Assembly: GCF_000813985.1 (NCBI RefSeq)
Contig: NZ_JWLJ01000001.1
Location: 484,453 to 548,452, forward strand
Origin: Ruegeria sp. ANG-R
GTDB taxonomy: Bacteria > Pseudomonadota > Alphaproteobacteria > Rhodobacterales > Rhodobacteraceae
Length of the DNA: 64,000 nt
Direction: 5' to 3'
The position numbers and the translations under genes were made by a program. The notes under the pieces were generated by a model. It was not told where the DNA came from. It saw nothing but the letters and a program-made list of their open reading frames with translations, and made no database searches. Shown piece after piece: positions 15,901 through 23,710 of the stretch; within the stretch, counting starts at the first letter, position 1, and every line of letters begins with the position of its first letter.

Positions 15901-15964
15901 CTACAAAGCCAAGATCGTGGACCCGATCTTTTATGACAAGGACGGGGAGAAGCAGAATGTCTGA
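12950..15964 (+). CDS. soxA: sarcosine oxidase alpha subunit
   Basis: Large subunit (1004 residues). Order of parts: N-terminal ferredoxin-like domain (TFSFNGTSMQGYEGDTLASALL), an NAD(P)-binding Rossmann region with VIGGGIAGLQAA near residue 175, and a C-terminal aminomethyltransferase (GcvT-like) domain from about residue 600, where formaldehyde is passed to tetrahydrofolate. The ATG at 12950 gives the expected N terminus; the open frame upstream to 12638 lies over soxD. It overlaps soxG by eight bases. Length and motifs are all normal. Confidence 0.95.
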   Translation: MSTRLAKQGRLIDRSKQVTFSFNGTSMQGYEGDTLASALLANDQMMMGRSFKYHRPRGVVASGAEEPNALVGLGQGSRFEPNQRATTTELFNGLTSVSQNHWPNLEFDIGAVNTHLSRFLPAGFYYKMFIHPKPFWKHVYEPFIRQSAGLGKAPDKETKDADTYEHFYAFTDVLVIGGGIAGLQAAKTAAQSGAKVLLIEQTAHWGGRAPVDGGSVNGEPVDKFVEQLVSELETMDNVTMRNRCMGAGVYDHGYVLGYERLTDHKPGTQGPRHRLWRIRAKQVVTATGAIERPLSFAGNDVPGVMLASAMRDYVVNWGVTPGDRVIVATNNDDAYRTAITLKQAGVDVLRVVDARDTAGPLAEEARQLGIRVDPGKAIAKVKGGKRVKKVELCNQNGIGGAREEVECDAVAMSGGWSPVVHMWSHCGGKLIWDEAQAHFRPDPARPPLGADGEGFVVAAGASNGPLALAEVLTDAHAAGKAAAKAAGFKPKNTKAPVGETTEEAAMEAVWLMPANAEIQLRMKSWLDFQNDVKVSDVQLAAREGYESVEHTKRYTTLGMATDQGKLSNINGLAILADALESEIPKVGTTTFRPPYTPISMGAIGGEARGEVFQPIRQTPMHNWHDKNGADWEPVGHWRRTYAYVRPGESVHDAVNREVKNTRENLGLLDASTLGKLIVKGPDAGKFLDMMYTNMMSTLKVGKCRYGLMCSENGFLIDDGVVARIDEDTWLCHTTTGGAERIHGHMEEWLQTEWWDWKVYVANVTEQYAQVAVVGPNARKVLEKLGGMDLSKEALPFMEWRDGKIGEFDARAYRISFSGELSYEIAVPASQGQAFWDALIEAGQEFGVMPYGTECLHILRAEKGFIMIGDETDGTVIPQDLGLHWALSKKKEDYLGKRAHSRTHMADPERWKLVGLETVDGSVLPDGAYAVGEGVNANGQRNMIGRVTSTYYSANLGKGIAMGLIKHGPDRMGEVVEFPGTDGKTYKAKIVDPIFYDKDGEKQNV

Positions 15965-16523
15965 ACCCATCAGTGCACTGAATCACGCCTCGTATGAGGG
16001 CATCGCCAAGGTTGAGGAATGCGGTCTGCAGGGCATGATCACACTGCGCGGTGACTTGTCCGACAAGGTGCTGGCCAAGGCCGTCAAGGATGCGACCGGG
16101 CAGAAGGTGCCTGGCCAACGTGAAGCATTTGTTGATGGCGACACCGGTGTTTGCTGGATGTCCACCGACGAGTTGCTGGTGCTGGTGCCTTATGCCGAGG
16201 TCGAGGCCAAACTGGCCGCGATGACCAACGCGCTGAGCGGTACGCACGCGCTGGCGGTCAACGTTTCAGATGCCCGGGCCGTGTTCCGTGTCTCAGGCGC
16301 GAACGCGCGCGAGGTTCTTGGTAAACTGGCACCGGTCGAGCTGTCGGCCGAGGCATTCCAGCCCGGCCAGATTCGCCGCTCGCGTCTGGCGCAGGTGGCC
16401 GGTGCCTTCTGGATGGACGACGCCGAGACCTTCCGCATTGTCTGCTTCCGCTCGGCAGCGGATTATGCGTTCAAACTGCTGAAGGTTGCCGCACAGCCAG
16501 GCAGCGAGGTTGGCGTTTACTGA
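15957..16523 (+). CDS. soxG: sarcosine oxidase gamma subunit
   Basis: 188 residues starting MSEPISALNHAS, overlapping the end of soxA (ATGTCTGA). The gamma subunit resembles the GcvT C-terminal region and caps the folate-binding part of alpha; here the pattern TDELLVLVPY, VSDARAVFRVSGANAREVLGKLAPV and a late AGAFWMDDAETF are as expected. Last gene of the operon, followed directly by a strong terminator. Confidence 0.92.
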   Translation: MSEPISALNHASYEGIAKVEECGLQGMITLRGDLSDKVLAKAVKDATGQKVPGQREAFVDGDTGVCWMSTDELLVLVPYAEVEAKLAAMTNALSGTHALAVNVSDARAVFRVSGANAREVLGKLAPVELSAEAFQPGQIRRSRLAQVAGAFWMDDAETFRIVCFRSAADYAFKLLKVAAQPGSEVGVY

Positions 16524-16537
16524 GCGTTCAAATGAGA

Positions 16538-16564
16538 AAGCCCCGGTTAATCCGGGGCTTTTTT
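16538..16564. terminator. rho-independent terminator after soxG
   Basis: AAGCCCCGG (16538-16546) pairs with CCGGGGCTT (16552-16560), loop TTAAT, then TTTT and TTGTTATT. It ends soxBDAG on the plus strand; the gene on the other strand stops at 16566, and AAAA precedes the stem on that side, so it may serve both. Confidence 0.9.
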
Positions 16565-16565
16565 G

Positions 16566-16955
16566 TTATTTCTGAACCTGGCAGGTGCCTACACCGTATG
16601 GTTTGTTTGCTGCGTTCATGTTGGCGAATGCCATGCTGATTCTCACAGCGTTGTCAGCCGGATTCAAATTCGCTTGGTACCGAACACGGGCATTTCCACC
16701 GGCTGATAAGCGGGCATTTCTGCGCCAGACCAGTCGATACCCCTTTGAGCCACGGTTCTTGAAACTCGCGTCCATCCATTCGGGGCTGTCTGCCGCTTTA
16801 GCTTTACCGCTTTCGGGGTCCACCTGAAACGCATATTCCGGGGCAATCCATCCGTGGCTGTCCTGCTTCGTCATCTTGCAGAGATAGGTGACATTCTCTG
16901 CCGTGGCTGTTTGTGCGAACAGTACGGCAGCAATGGTCAGAAAAGGTCTTTTCAT
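16566..16955 (-). CDS. secreted hypothetical protein
   Basis: 129 residues with a signal peptide (MKRPFLTIAAVLFAQTATA) and a mature part of about 110 residues with two cysteines, one near the mature N terminus (TYLCKM) and one near the end (GTCQV), likely joined by a disulfide in the periplasm. The ATG at 16955 is preferred over a TTG nine bases upstream. Family not recognised; single gene converging on soxG. Confidence 0.65.
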   Translation of the reverse strand: MKRPFLTIAAVLFAQTATAENVTYLCKMTKQDSHGWIAPEYAFQVDPESGKAKAADSPEWMDASFKNRGSKGYRLVWRRNARLSAGGNARVRYQANLNPADNAVRISMAFANMNAANKPYGVGTCQVQK

Positions 16956-17055
16956 TTCATCCAAATCGTTGTGGCTTCTGATGTGTCAGATAATGCTGAG
17001 ACATCTTGAAGATGCAATCAGGATTTCGCGCTAAGCGAGAAAAACCTGAGCGGTT

Positions 17056-17817
17056 TTATTCCTGCAATAGGATTGTCCGGTACTGGTTCAGGCTGTCTTC
17101 GGTCAGAAGGTCGGACACCGTTAACGGATGCATCTTTTCGTCCGACAATTTGGTGTAAAAGCTTAGTTCTTCCAACAACGCTTGAACACGCTCGTGCCGC
17201 TCGTGAACGGGCAACAGCGGGGCGTGAAGCGACAGGTAAAGGGAAGGGCGTTGTTTCTTCAGCCATGCGGCCAGAGTGGGCGCTACAAAGAACTCAGCCC
17301 CCTCGATATCCATTTTGACCAAAGAGACGCGCGACAGATCGTTTGCCGCTTCGAATTGATCCCAAGCGATGGTCAGGGCATCCGATCCATGTGCGCCGTC
17401 ATGCAAGAGCGAGCTGGTCGAGTCTCCAGGTTCGCCGCGAACCGAGGCCATGCGCGCCACACCAAATTTGTCTGAAAGGGCGACACCAAAGGCCGAGACA
17501 TTCTGAACCTCGTTCAGATCCAGGTTCCACGCCAGATGCCGGTATGCGGTCGGATCAGGTTCAAAACACCAAACGTGGCGGGCCTTGCGAGCTCCGTACA
17601 GGACAGTGGGGCCGATCCACGCTCCGATATCCAGATAATCGCTTTCGGGGGACAAGAACTTGTCCAGCATCGCAAACGTCTCTGGCTCCCAGTCGCCGAC
17701 CGAAGCCTTGCGCCAGAACTTCGAATGGTAGGGGTCCAGTCGGAACGGTTCGCCGTTGAGGTTCCCTGCATAATATCCGCGGGCGCGGTAGAACATTTTG
17801 CGCGCCTGTGTCAGCAT
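17056..17817 (-). CDS. FkbM-family SAM-dependent methyltransferase
   Basis: 253 residues. The AdoMet-binding region is SDYLDIGAWIGPTVLYGA and the FkbM motif VSLVKMDIEGAEFF is clear. FkbM enzymes O-methylate sugars or polyketides, often surface polysaccharide, but the acceptor cannot be read from sequence. The N-terminal 50 residues precede the fold and are basic/aromatic. It is divergent from sodB and not within a glycan gene cluster, which makes the substrate uncertain. Confidence 0.85.
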   Translation of the reverse strand: MLTQARKMFYRARGYYAGNLNGEPFRLDPYHSKFWRKASVGDWEPETFAMLDKFLSPESDYLDIGAWIGPTVLYGARKARHVWCFEPDPTAYRHLAWNLDLNEVQNVSAFGVALSDKFGVARMASVRGEPGDSTSSLLHDGAHGSDALTIAWDQFEAANDLSRVSLVKMDIEGAEFFVAPTLAAWLKKQRPSLYLSLHAPLLPVHERHERVQALLEELSFYTKLSDEKMHPLTVSDLLTEDSLNQYRTILLQE

Positions 17818-17918
17818 CGCGGACCTCCGGGTTTTTGTGTCGCGGGCCTTGACCTGCGGCGGCTGTCAAAGCATTTAACCTGTGGAACCGCAACATTCAT
17901 TTTCAACAGGGGGCCGAA

Positions 17919-18518
17919 ATGGCTTTTGAACTTCCTGATCTTCCTTATGCACACGACGCGCTGGCAGCCAAGGGCATGTCGGCGGAAACGCTGGAATATC
18001 ACCACGACCTGCACCACAAGGCCTATGTCGACAATGGCAACAAGCTGATCGCCGAGACCGAATGGGACGGCAAGTCGCTGGAAGAAATCATCGTTGGCAC
18101 TTACGACGCAAACGCCGTGGCACAAAACGGTATCTTCAACAACATCAGCCAGCTGTGGAACCACAACCAGTTCTGGGAGATGATGGGCCCCGGTGGCAAC
18201 GCGATGCCCGGTGAGTTGGAGAAGGCTCTGACCGAGAGCTTTGGCTCGGTTGACGAATTCAAATCGCAGTTCAGCGCTGCCGGTGCTGGTCAGTTCGGTT
18301 CGGGCTGGGCGTGGTTGGTCAAGAACGCGGACGGTTCGCTGGCTGTTACCAAAACCGAGAACGGCGTGAACCCGCTGTGCTTTGGTCAGACCGCACTGCT
18401 GGGGTGTGACGTGTGGGAGCACTCATACTACATCGATTTCCGCAACAAGCGTCCGGCTTACCTGTCGAACTTCCTCGACAATCTGGTGAACTGGGAAAAC
18501 GTCGCATCGCGGATGTAA
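17919..18518 (+). CDS. sodB: superoxide dismutase, Fe/Mn type (Fe-like)
   Basis: Converts superoxide to H2O2 and O2 in the cytoplasm. 199 residues, typical length. Metal ligands are visible: His in EYHHDLHHKAYV, His in LWNHNQFW, and Asp/His in CDVWEHSYYIDFRNKR. The short N-terminal region before HHDLHH and the overall pattern favour the iron enzyme, but metal choice is not certain from sequence. GGGGG lies ahead of the ATG, and a strong terminator follows. The sarcosine oxidase upstream makes H2O2, not superoxide, so adjacency need not be functional. Confidence 0.95.
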   Translation: MAFELPDLPYAHDALAAKGMSAETLEYHHDLHHKAYVDNGNKLIAETEWDGKSLEEIIVGTYDANAVAQNGIFNNISQLWNHNQFWEMMGPGGNAMPGELEKALTESFGSVDEFKSQFSAAGAGQFGSGWAWLVKNADGSLAVTKTENGVNPLCFGQTALLGCDVWEHSYYIDFRNKRPAYLSNFLDNLVNWENVASRM

Positions 18519-18540
18519 TCTTCTCTGAATGAGATCATCG

Positions 18541-18577
18541 AAAGGCCCGCTGGCAGTGATGCTGGCGGGCCTTTTTC
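18541..18577 (+). terminator. rho-independent terminator after sodB
   Basis: AAAGGCCCGC (18541-18550) pairs with GCGGGCCTTT (18565-18574), loop of 14, followed by further T. The remaining 225 bases to the next gene show only a small CCTAC...GTAGG hairpin and no reading frame. Confidence 0.88.
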
Positions 18578-18802
18578 TTAGGAATTGATGAGTGGTCGGT
18601 GAAAACCTGCCGGTACGTCAACTTTCGTGATCGCACCCATTGTGCGCCGCCTTCTAGCACCTACGTAAAGTAGGCGGAGGGAGAGAACCGCCAATCAACC
18701 AAATACCGACCAGACTGCGCGCGAAACACCAACGCCGCATCGTTGGGCAGGTGTGTCTATGGGACAGGCGAAAGCCAACCAAAGCGATACAGGAGATCAC
18801 GA

Positions 18803-19255
18803 ATGGCTGCACTTGAACAGGGAACATGGGTTATTATTGCCGACGGGGAGAAAGCACTGGTGATGGAGAATATCACCGACGCGCAGGACCCCAATCTGGT
18901 TGTCGTGTCCGTCGAAGAACAAGGCGCGGTGCCGATGAAACCGACCGATCGGGCAGGGCGACGGCCCGATACGGGCCCGAACCAGAAATCAGCGGTGGAA
19001 GAGGAGACCTGGAGAACTCACGCCAAATCCCTGTTCGTTCAGGATGTTGCGAACCTTCTGAACCGGAAGGGCCTGAAAGGGGCCTATAAGAGACTGGTAT
19101 TGGTCGCCAGCCCCCATGTTCTGGGCCTGCTGCGCCGCAGATTGCACAGTGAGGTGCTGGCAAAGGTGGTGGCCGAGGTCGATAAGACGCTGACAAACCA
19201 TCCGTTGCACAAGGTCGAGCGGATACTTCAATCCCGGCTCGCTAAACCTGCCTAA
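18803..19255 (+). CDS. host attachment family protein (AtsE-like)
   Basis: 150 residues, soluble, starting MAALEQGTWVIIADGEKALV after AGGAGA. The pattern (early beta strand with ADG.KA.v, SVEEQGAV, RAGRRPD, then a basic helical half with LVLVASPHVLGLLRR) matches the family named for Agrobacterium proteins needed for attachment to host cells. The fold is related to archaeal release-factor-like domains; its molecular role is unknown. Stands alone with a hairpin after it. Confidence 0.8.
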   Translation: MAALEQGTWVIIADGEKALVMENITDAQDPNLVVVSVEEQGAVPMKPTDRAGRRPDTGPNQKSAVEEETWRTHAKSLFVQDVANLLNRKGLKGAYKRLVLVASPHVLGLLRRRLHSEVLAKVVAEVDKTLTNHPLHKVERILQSRLAKPA

Positions 19256-19270
19256 AGCGATGCCGATACT

Positions 19271-19290
19271 CGGGCGGCTCAAGCCGCCCG
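19271..19290. terminator. hairpin between converging genes
   Basis: CGGGCGGC (19271-19278) and GCCGCCCG (19283-19290) around a TCAA tetraloop, midway between the converging stops at 19255 and 19304. No T-run follows on either side, so termination efficiency is uncertain. Confidence 0.6.
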
Positions 19291-19303
19291 ATTGTTGGAT
19301 GTG

Positions 19304-19855
19304 TCAGTTCAGCAACCTGCGAAGTTCAGACATCGCCGAATCCGGCGTATCGATCCAGGTGATAAAATCTGCCAGCGATGCATCGGCAAATCCCTGACCA
19401 ATCAACTGGTCCAGCAGCGTGTGCAGCGTGTCCCAATATCCGTCCACATTCATCACCAGAATGGGTTTGTCATGCAGGCCCAACTGACGCCATGTGAGCG
19501 CTTCGAACAGTTCGTCCAGTGACCCGGGCCCGCCGGGTAGGACGACCACGGCGTCCGCATTCATGATCATGACTTTCTTGCGCTCGTGCATTGTCTCGGT
19601 GACGATGAAACGGGTCAGGTCGGTTTTGCCCACCTCCCGCTGCAGCAGATGCACCGGGATCACCCCGAACGTATCACCCCCGGAAGACTGCGCCGCGCGG
19701 GCAACCTCGCCCATCAGCCCTACATCTCCGGCCCCGTAGACCAGCCGCCAGCCTTCTTCGGCAAGCAATTCCCCGAATCTGTAGGCGGCGGCGGAATAGG
19801 CAGGATTCACACCATTGCGTGACCCGCAATACACACAGACGGATTTCTGGGACAT
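19304..19855 (-). CDS. LOG family protein (cytokinin-type nucleoside 5'-monophosphate phosphoribohydrolase)
   Basis: 183 residues, normal for the family. N terminus SVCVYCGSRNG and GAGDVGLMGEVARAA are typical, and the substrate-binding PGGxGTxxE motif is present as PGGPGSLDE, with Ser in place of Thr. LOG enzymes remove ribose 5-phosphate from nucleotides such as adenosine or isopentenyl-adenosine monophosphate; in bacteria without cytokinins the role is probably nucleotide salvage. Single gene, diverging from the LysM gene. Confidence 0.88.
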   Translation of the reverse strand: MSQKSVCVYCGSRNGVNPAYSAAAYRFGELLAEEGWRLVYGAGDVGLMGEVARAAQSSGGDTFGVIPVHLLQREVGKTDLTRFIVTETMHERKKVMIMNADAVVVLPGGPGSLDELFEALTWRQLGLHDKPILVMNVDGYWDTLHTLLDQLIGQGFADASLADFITWIDTPDSAMSELRRLLN

Positions 19856-19981
19856 AGGTTTGGCTCTCTGCTCTTGTGTTAGGGGTTTTGACCCCTGATA
19901 GCGGGATTGATAGGTTGGCTCAACCGCTCCATGGAATGCGCGCCAGACCGGGCATTTACCGGGCGGAGTGAAAGGAAAAGA

Positions 19982-21256
19982 ATGAACGCCAAATCGGGAA
20001 GCGGAGGCTCTGGTACCTTTTTATGGGGGCTGGTTGCCGGGATCGTTGTCGTCCTCGTGGCGGGCGGGTTGTATCTGACCGGTATGTTGGGCAAGCCTCA
20101 CCAGCAGGCCGTGCCGAATGCGGATGAAACAGCGGAACCGATTTCCGAGGTTGTTCAAGAAGATACGCAACCAACCGAAGGGCAGACCACGGAAACCGCC
20201 GAGCAGGCGACCGGAGACAGCATCCCTGTCAGCGAGGAAACGGAAGCCCGGGTCGCGCCGGCACCGGTTCTGGACCAGATTTTCGTGGAACCCGATGGAA
20301 ACGCCGTGCTGTCCGGGAATGCCGAGCCAGGGTCCGAGGTGAGCGTCTTGCTGGATGGCGAGACGGTTCACAGCTTTACTGTCGACGAGAGCGGTCAGTT
20401 CGCCGAGTTCGTTTCGATCCCATTTGCCGATGACGCCCGTGGGCTTGTTCTGGAAACCCGGAACGGGGATGACGCGAGCCGTTCAGATGATTACCTGATC
20501 GCCGCACTACCCGCGCCGGTAACTCCTGAAGCGCCCGCATCCACCGCCGACGAACCCACTGCTGATACTGTTGCGGCACCGGTCACAGAAACCGAAGCAA
20601 CTGAAGAAGAAACAGAAGTGGCGAGGGCCGCAACTCCTGCAACTGACGCGGCGCAGCCAGAGACCGAAACCGAACCTGAAGCGGCTGGCGCCTCTGGTCA
20701 GCAGGTCGCGGTCTTGCGTTCAGGCGAAGAAGGGGTCGAGCTCGTGCAACCCCCGACTGTGCAGGATACTCCGCCAAAACAGATCGCCCTGGATACGATC
20801 GGATATTCGGACACTGGTGATGTTGAACTGACCGGGCGGGCGCAGGACGGATCGGCGGTGCGCCTGTATCTGGACAATCGGCTTGTGGCGGACCTTGCTC
20901 CGGCTACCGACGGTCAGTGGCGCGGCGAGGTCGAGGGCATCGACCCCGGCGTCTACACCTTGCGCGTGGATGAGGTTGCGCCGGATGGCACCGTAGTCAG
21001 CAGACTTGAGACTCCGTTCAAACGTGAGCCCGTTGAAGTGTTGCGTGCGGTGGAGGCCACCGAACCTGCAGGAGCCTCGGCGGACACTCCGGCGATCCGG
21101 TCGGTCACGGTTCAAAAGGGCGATACGCTCTGGGCGATTTCGCGGGACCGGTTCGGCGACGGCGTGCTATACGTCAAATTGTTCGAGGCCAACAAGGACG
21201 CCATTCGCGATCCTGACCTGATCTATCCGGGGCAGATCTTCACCATCCCCGAATGA
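19982..21256 (+). CDS. membrane-anchored LysM protein with Ig-like domains
   Basis: 424 residues: a Gly/Ser-rich start, one membrane helix (about 12-34), then a long acidic Glu/Thr/Ala-rich linker, two similar beta domains (AVLSGNAEPGSEVSVLLDG and DVELTGRAQDGSAVRLYLD) and a C-terminal LysM domain (VQKGDTLWAISRDRFGDG). LysM binds peptidoglycan glycan strands, so it is expected to span from inner membrane to wall. The start at 19982 has GAAAGGAAAAG upstream; the frame is open to 19907. Precise function unknown. Confidence 0.82.
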   Translation: MNAKSGSGGSGTFLWGLVAGIVVVLVAGGLYLTGMLGKPHQQAVPNADETAEPISEVVQEDTQPTEGQTTETAEQATGDSIPVSEETEARVAPAPVLDQIFVEPDGNAVLSGNAEPGSEVSVLLDGETVHSFTVDESGQFAEFVSIPFADDARGLVLETRNGDDASRSDDYLIAALPAPVTPEAPASTADEPTADTVAAPVTETEATEEETEVARAATPATDAAQPETETEPEAAGASGQQVAVLRSGEEGVELVQPPTVQDTPPKQIALDTIGYSDTGDVELTGRAQDGSAVRLYLDNRLVADLAPATDGQWRGEVEGIDPGVYTLRVDEVAPDGTVVSRLETPFKREPVEVLRAVEATEPAGASADTPAIRSVTVQKGDTLWAISRDRFGDGVLYVKLFEANKDAIRDPDLIYPGQIFTIPE

Positions 21257-21315
21257 ATATTGCCACTGGCCCTTTCTGGGCCATGGCCTATCTCTGACCG
21301 CAGTTAAGGTACGTG

Positions 21316-23127
21316 ATGAGACAACCATCCACGATCCAGGCCGACCCGGACGAGCACCGTTCAGGCTGGCGTACCATCCGCAAGGTGGCACCCTATCTTT
21401 GGCCCGAGGATGAGCCATGGGTCAAACGCCGTGTTGTCTGGGCGATGGCGATGTTGGTGCTGGCCAAGCTGATCGCGGTGTATACCCCGATCCTTTACAA
21501 AGGTGCCGTGGACGGTTTGGCAGGCGAGGGCGTTCCACCTTTGGCGCTGGGCGCGGTTGGATTGACGGTGGCCTATGGCGTCGCCCGCATGATGACGGTT
21601 GGGTTCCAGCAACTGCGCGATGCGCTTTTCGCCCCGGTTGGGCAACGCGCGTTGCGGGCGCTGGCGCTTGAGACGTTCCAGCATATTCACCAGCTTTCGA
21701 TGCGCTATCACGTGACGCGGCGCACGGGGGGGCTCAGTCGGATCATCGAGCGGGGCGTGAAGGGGGTAGAGTTCCTGCTGCGCTTCCTGCTGTTTTCGAT
21801 CGGGCCTTTGATCCTGGAACTTCTGCTGGTTTCCATAATCCTTCTGTGGCTGTTTGATGTCTGGTATCTGGTGGTCGTTGCTGTGACGATTGCGCTTTAT
21901 ATCTGGTTCACATTCGCGGTTACCGAATGGCGTGTGAAGTTGCGGCGTGAGATGAACGACCAGGACACCGAAGCCAATCAGCGGGCGATCGACAGCCTTC
22001 TGAATTTCGAAACAGTCAAGTATTTCAATGCCGAAACACGTGAAGCCGAACGCTATGACGCCTCGATGAAGGGGTATGCCACGGCTGCGTTGAAGACGGC
22101 ATATTCACTGGCATTCCTGAACTTTGGCCAGTCATTTCTGATAACCTGCGGTCTGATCGGAGTGATGGTTCTGGCCGCAATCGGCGTGCAGAAGGGCTCT
22201 CTGACCGTGGGCGATTTTGTCATGGTCAACGCCTATATGATTCAAATTACCGTACCGTTGAACTTCCTTGGAACGGTATATCGCGAGATTCGTCAGTCGC
22301 TGGTGGATATGGGGCAGATGTTCGATCTGTTGGAACAACCTGCGGAAGTGATGGATAAACCCTGCGCACCGAACCTGAAGGTAAACGGCGGCGAGGTAAC
22401 ACTTGAGAATGTGCATTTCGGATACGAGGCGGATCGGGAAATCCTGAAAGGCGTTTCCCTGACCGTGCCTGCAGGTCAGACTGTGGCAATTGTCGGGGCA
22501 ACGGGCTCGGGCAAATCCACCATCGGGCGGCTGTTGTTCCGGTTCTACGACGTCACCGGTGGGTCGCTGAAAATCGATGGACAGGATGTGCGTGATGTCA
22601 GCCAGACCAGTCTGCACGCCTCAATCGGTGTCGTTCCGCAGGATACGGTCCTGTTCAATGACACGATCCGGTACAACATCGCCTACGGGCGCGAAGGTTC
22701 TACACAGGCGGATGTGGAAGAAGCCGCCAGGGCTGCGCAGATTCACGACTTCATCGTCAGTCTGCCGGAAGGGTACGACACCAAGGTCGGTGAACGCGGC
22801 CTGAAGCTTTCAGGTGGCGAGAAGCAGCGTGTCGGTATCGCCCGAACGCTGCTCAAGAACCCGCCGATCCTGTTGCTGGACGAAGCGACATCCGCGTTGG
22901 ATACGGATACCGAGCAAGACATCAAAGACGCGCTGGCCCGGGCGGGCGAGGGGCGGACAGTTCTGACGATCGCGCACCGTCTCAGCACTATCGCGGAATC
23001 CGACCGGATCGTGGTGCTGGAAAAGGGCGAGATACTGGAGCAGGGCACGCATGATGACCTTTTGCAGCGCGACGGGCGGTATGCCCGATTGTGGAGCCGC
23101 CAGCAGTCGGAGGATGATGCTGCCTGA
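21316..23127 (+). CDS. ATM1-type ABC transporter, permease fused to ATPase
   Basis: 603 residues: N-terminal tail, six-helix permease (about 45-330), then ATPase with Walker A GATGSGKST near residue 395, signature LSGGEKQR near 498 and Walker B ILLLDEATSALD. Length and the N-terminal WPEDEPWVKRRV pattern fit the ATM1/HMT1 group, which moves glutathione conjugates or metal-glutathione out of the cytosol and links to Fe-S or heavy-metal homeostasis. The GTG at 21313 directly before the ATG is an alternative start. It forms a homodimer as a half-transporter. Confidence 0.9.
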   Translation: MRQPSTIQADPDEHRSGWRTIRKVAPYLWPEDEPWVKRRVVWAMAMLVLAKLIAVYTPILYKGAVDGLAGEGVPPLALGAVGLTVAYGVARMMTVGFQQLRDALFAPVGQRALRALALETFQHIHQLSMRYHVTRRTGGLSRIIERGVKGVEFLLRFLLFSIGPLILELLLVSIILLWLFDVWYLVVVAVTIALYIWFTFAVTEWRVKLRREMNDQDTEANQRAIDSLLNFETVKYFNAETREAERYDASMKGYATAALKTAYSLAFLNFGQSFLITCGLIGVMVLAAIGVQKGSLTVGDFVMVNAYMIQITVPLNFLGTVYREIRQSLVDMGQMFDLLEQPAEVMDKPCAPNLKVNGGEVTLENVHFGYEADREILKGVSLTVPAGQTVAIVGATGSGKSTIGRLLFRFYDVTGGSLKIDGQDVRDVSQTSLHASIGVVPQDTVLFNDTIRYNIAYGREGSTQADVEEAARAAQIHDFIVSLPEGYDTKVGERGLKLSGGEKQRVGIARTLLKNPPILLLDEATSALDTDTEQDIKDALARAGEGRTVLTIAHRLSTIAESDRIVVLEKGEILEQGTHDDLLQRDGRYARLWSRQQSEDDAA

Positions 23128-23239
23128 TCTTCTGATACTGACGTCACTGTGATGTTTCGCCTCTTCGCAGGTCATGCGACTAGGGTTAGGTGTTCCGTAT
23201 CCGTCTATTGTTGAAATCCTGGGAATGGAGCTATCGAGA

Positions 23240-23653
23240 ATGAAACTGAAAAACTTGCGCATGGTCATGGTGCCGGCCTTCGTCGCCGGACTGGCGTTCG
23301 CCTCAAGCGCTTACGCGGACCCGATCGAAGGTGTGTGGAAAACACAGCCGGATCGAAAGAATCTGATTTCGCACATCCAGATATCCGAGTGCAAAGGCAA
23401 GTTCTGCGGCAAGGTCCTCTCGGCCTATGACAGCTCCGGCAAAGAGGTGCAAACTCCCAACATCGGCAAGCAGCTTTTCTGGGACGTGGCAAGCAAGGGC
23501 GATGGAAAATACGGTGGTGGAGAGTTTTGGGTTCCGTTGATCGATGTGGATGTCGATCCGCAAATGACGCTCTCGGGGAATTCCCTTACGGTCAAAGGAT
23601 GCGAACACATTGTGTGCGGTCACCAGACCTGGACGCGCCTGTCCGATAAGTGA
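23240..23653 (+). CDS. DUF2147 secreted protein
   Basis: 137 residues with a signal peptide (MKLKNLRMVMVPAFVAGLAFASSAYA) and the DUF2147 pattern DPIEGVWKTQPD, ECKGKFCGKVL and a final GCEHIVCGHQTWTR. Lipocalin-like periplasmic proteins of unknown ligand. The ATG at 23240 has GGAG ten bases ahead; ATG at 23225 would only lengthen the leader. Three or four cysteines may form disulfides. Confidence 0.85.
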   Translation: MKLKNLRMVMVPAFVAGLAFASSAYADPIEGVWKTQPDRKNLISHIQISECKGKFCGKVLSAYDSSGKEVQTPNIGKQLFWDVASKGDGKYGGGEFWVPLIDVDVDPQMTLSGNSLTVKGCEHIVCGHQTWTRLSDK

Positions 23654-23680
23654 GCCCGGACAAGACCAACACTGAAACGT

Positions 23681-23710
23681 AAAATGGCGAGCCCTGTGGC
23701 TCGCCATTTT
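23681..23710. terminator. bidirectional terminator between DUF2147 and RND pump genes
   Basis: A perfect 13-base-pair stem, AAAATGGCGAGCC (23681-23693) with GGCTCGCCATTTT (23698-23710), loop CTGT. A and T runs at the two ends allow it to work in both directions for the converging genes. Confidence 0.9.
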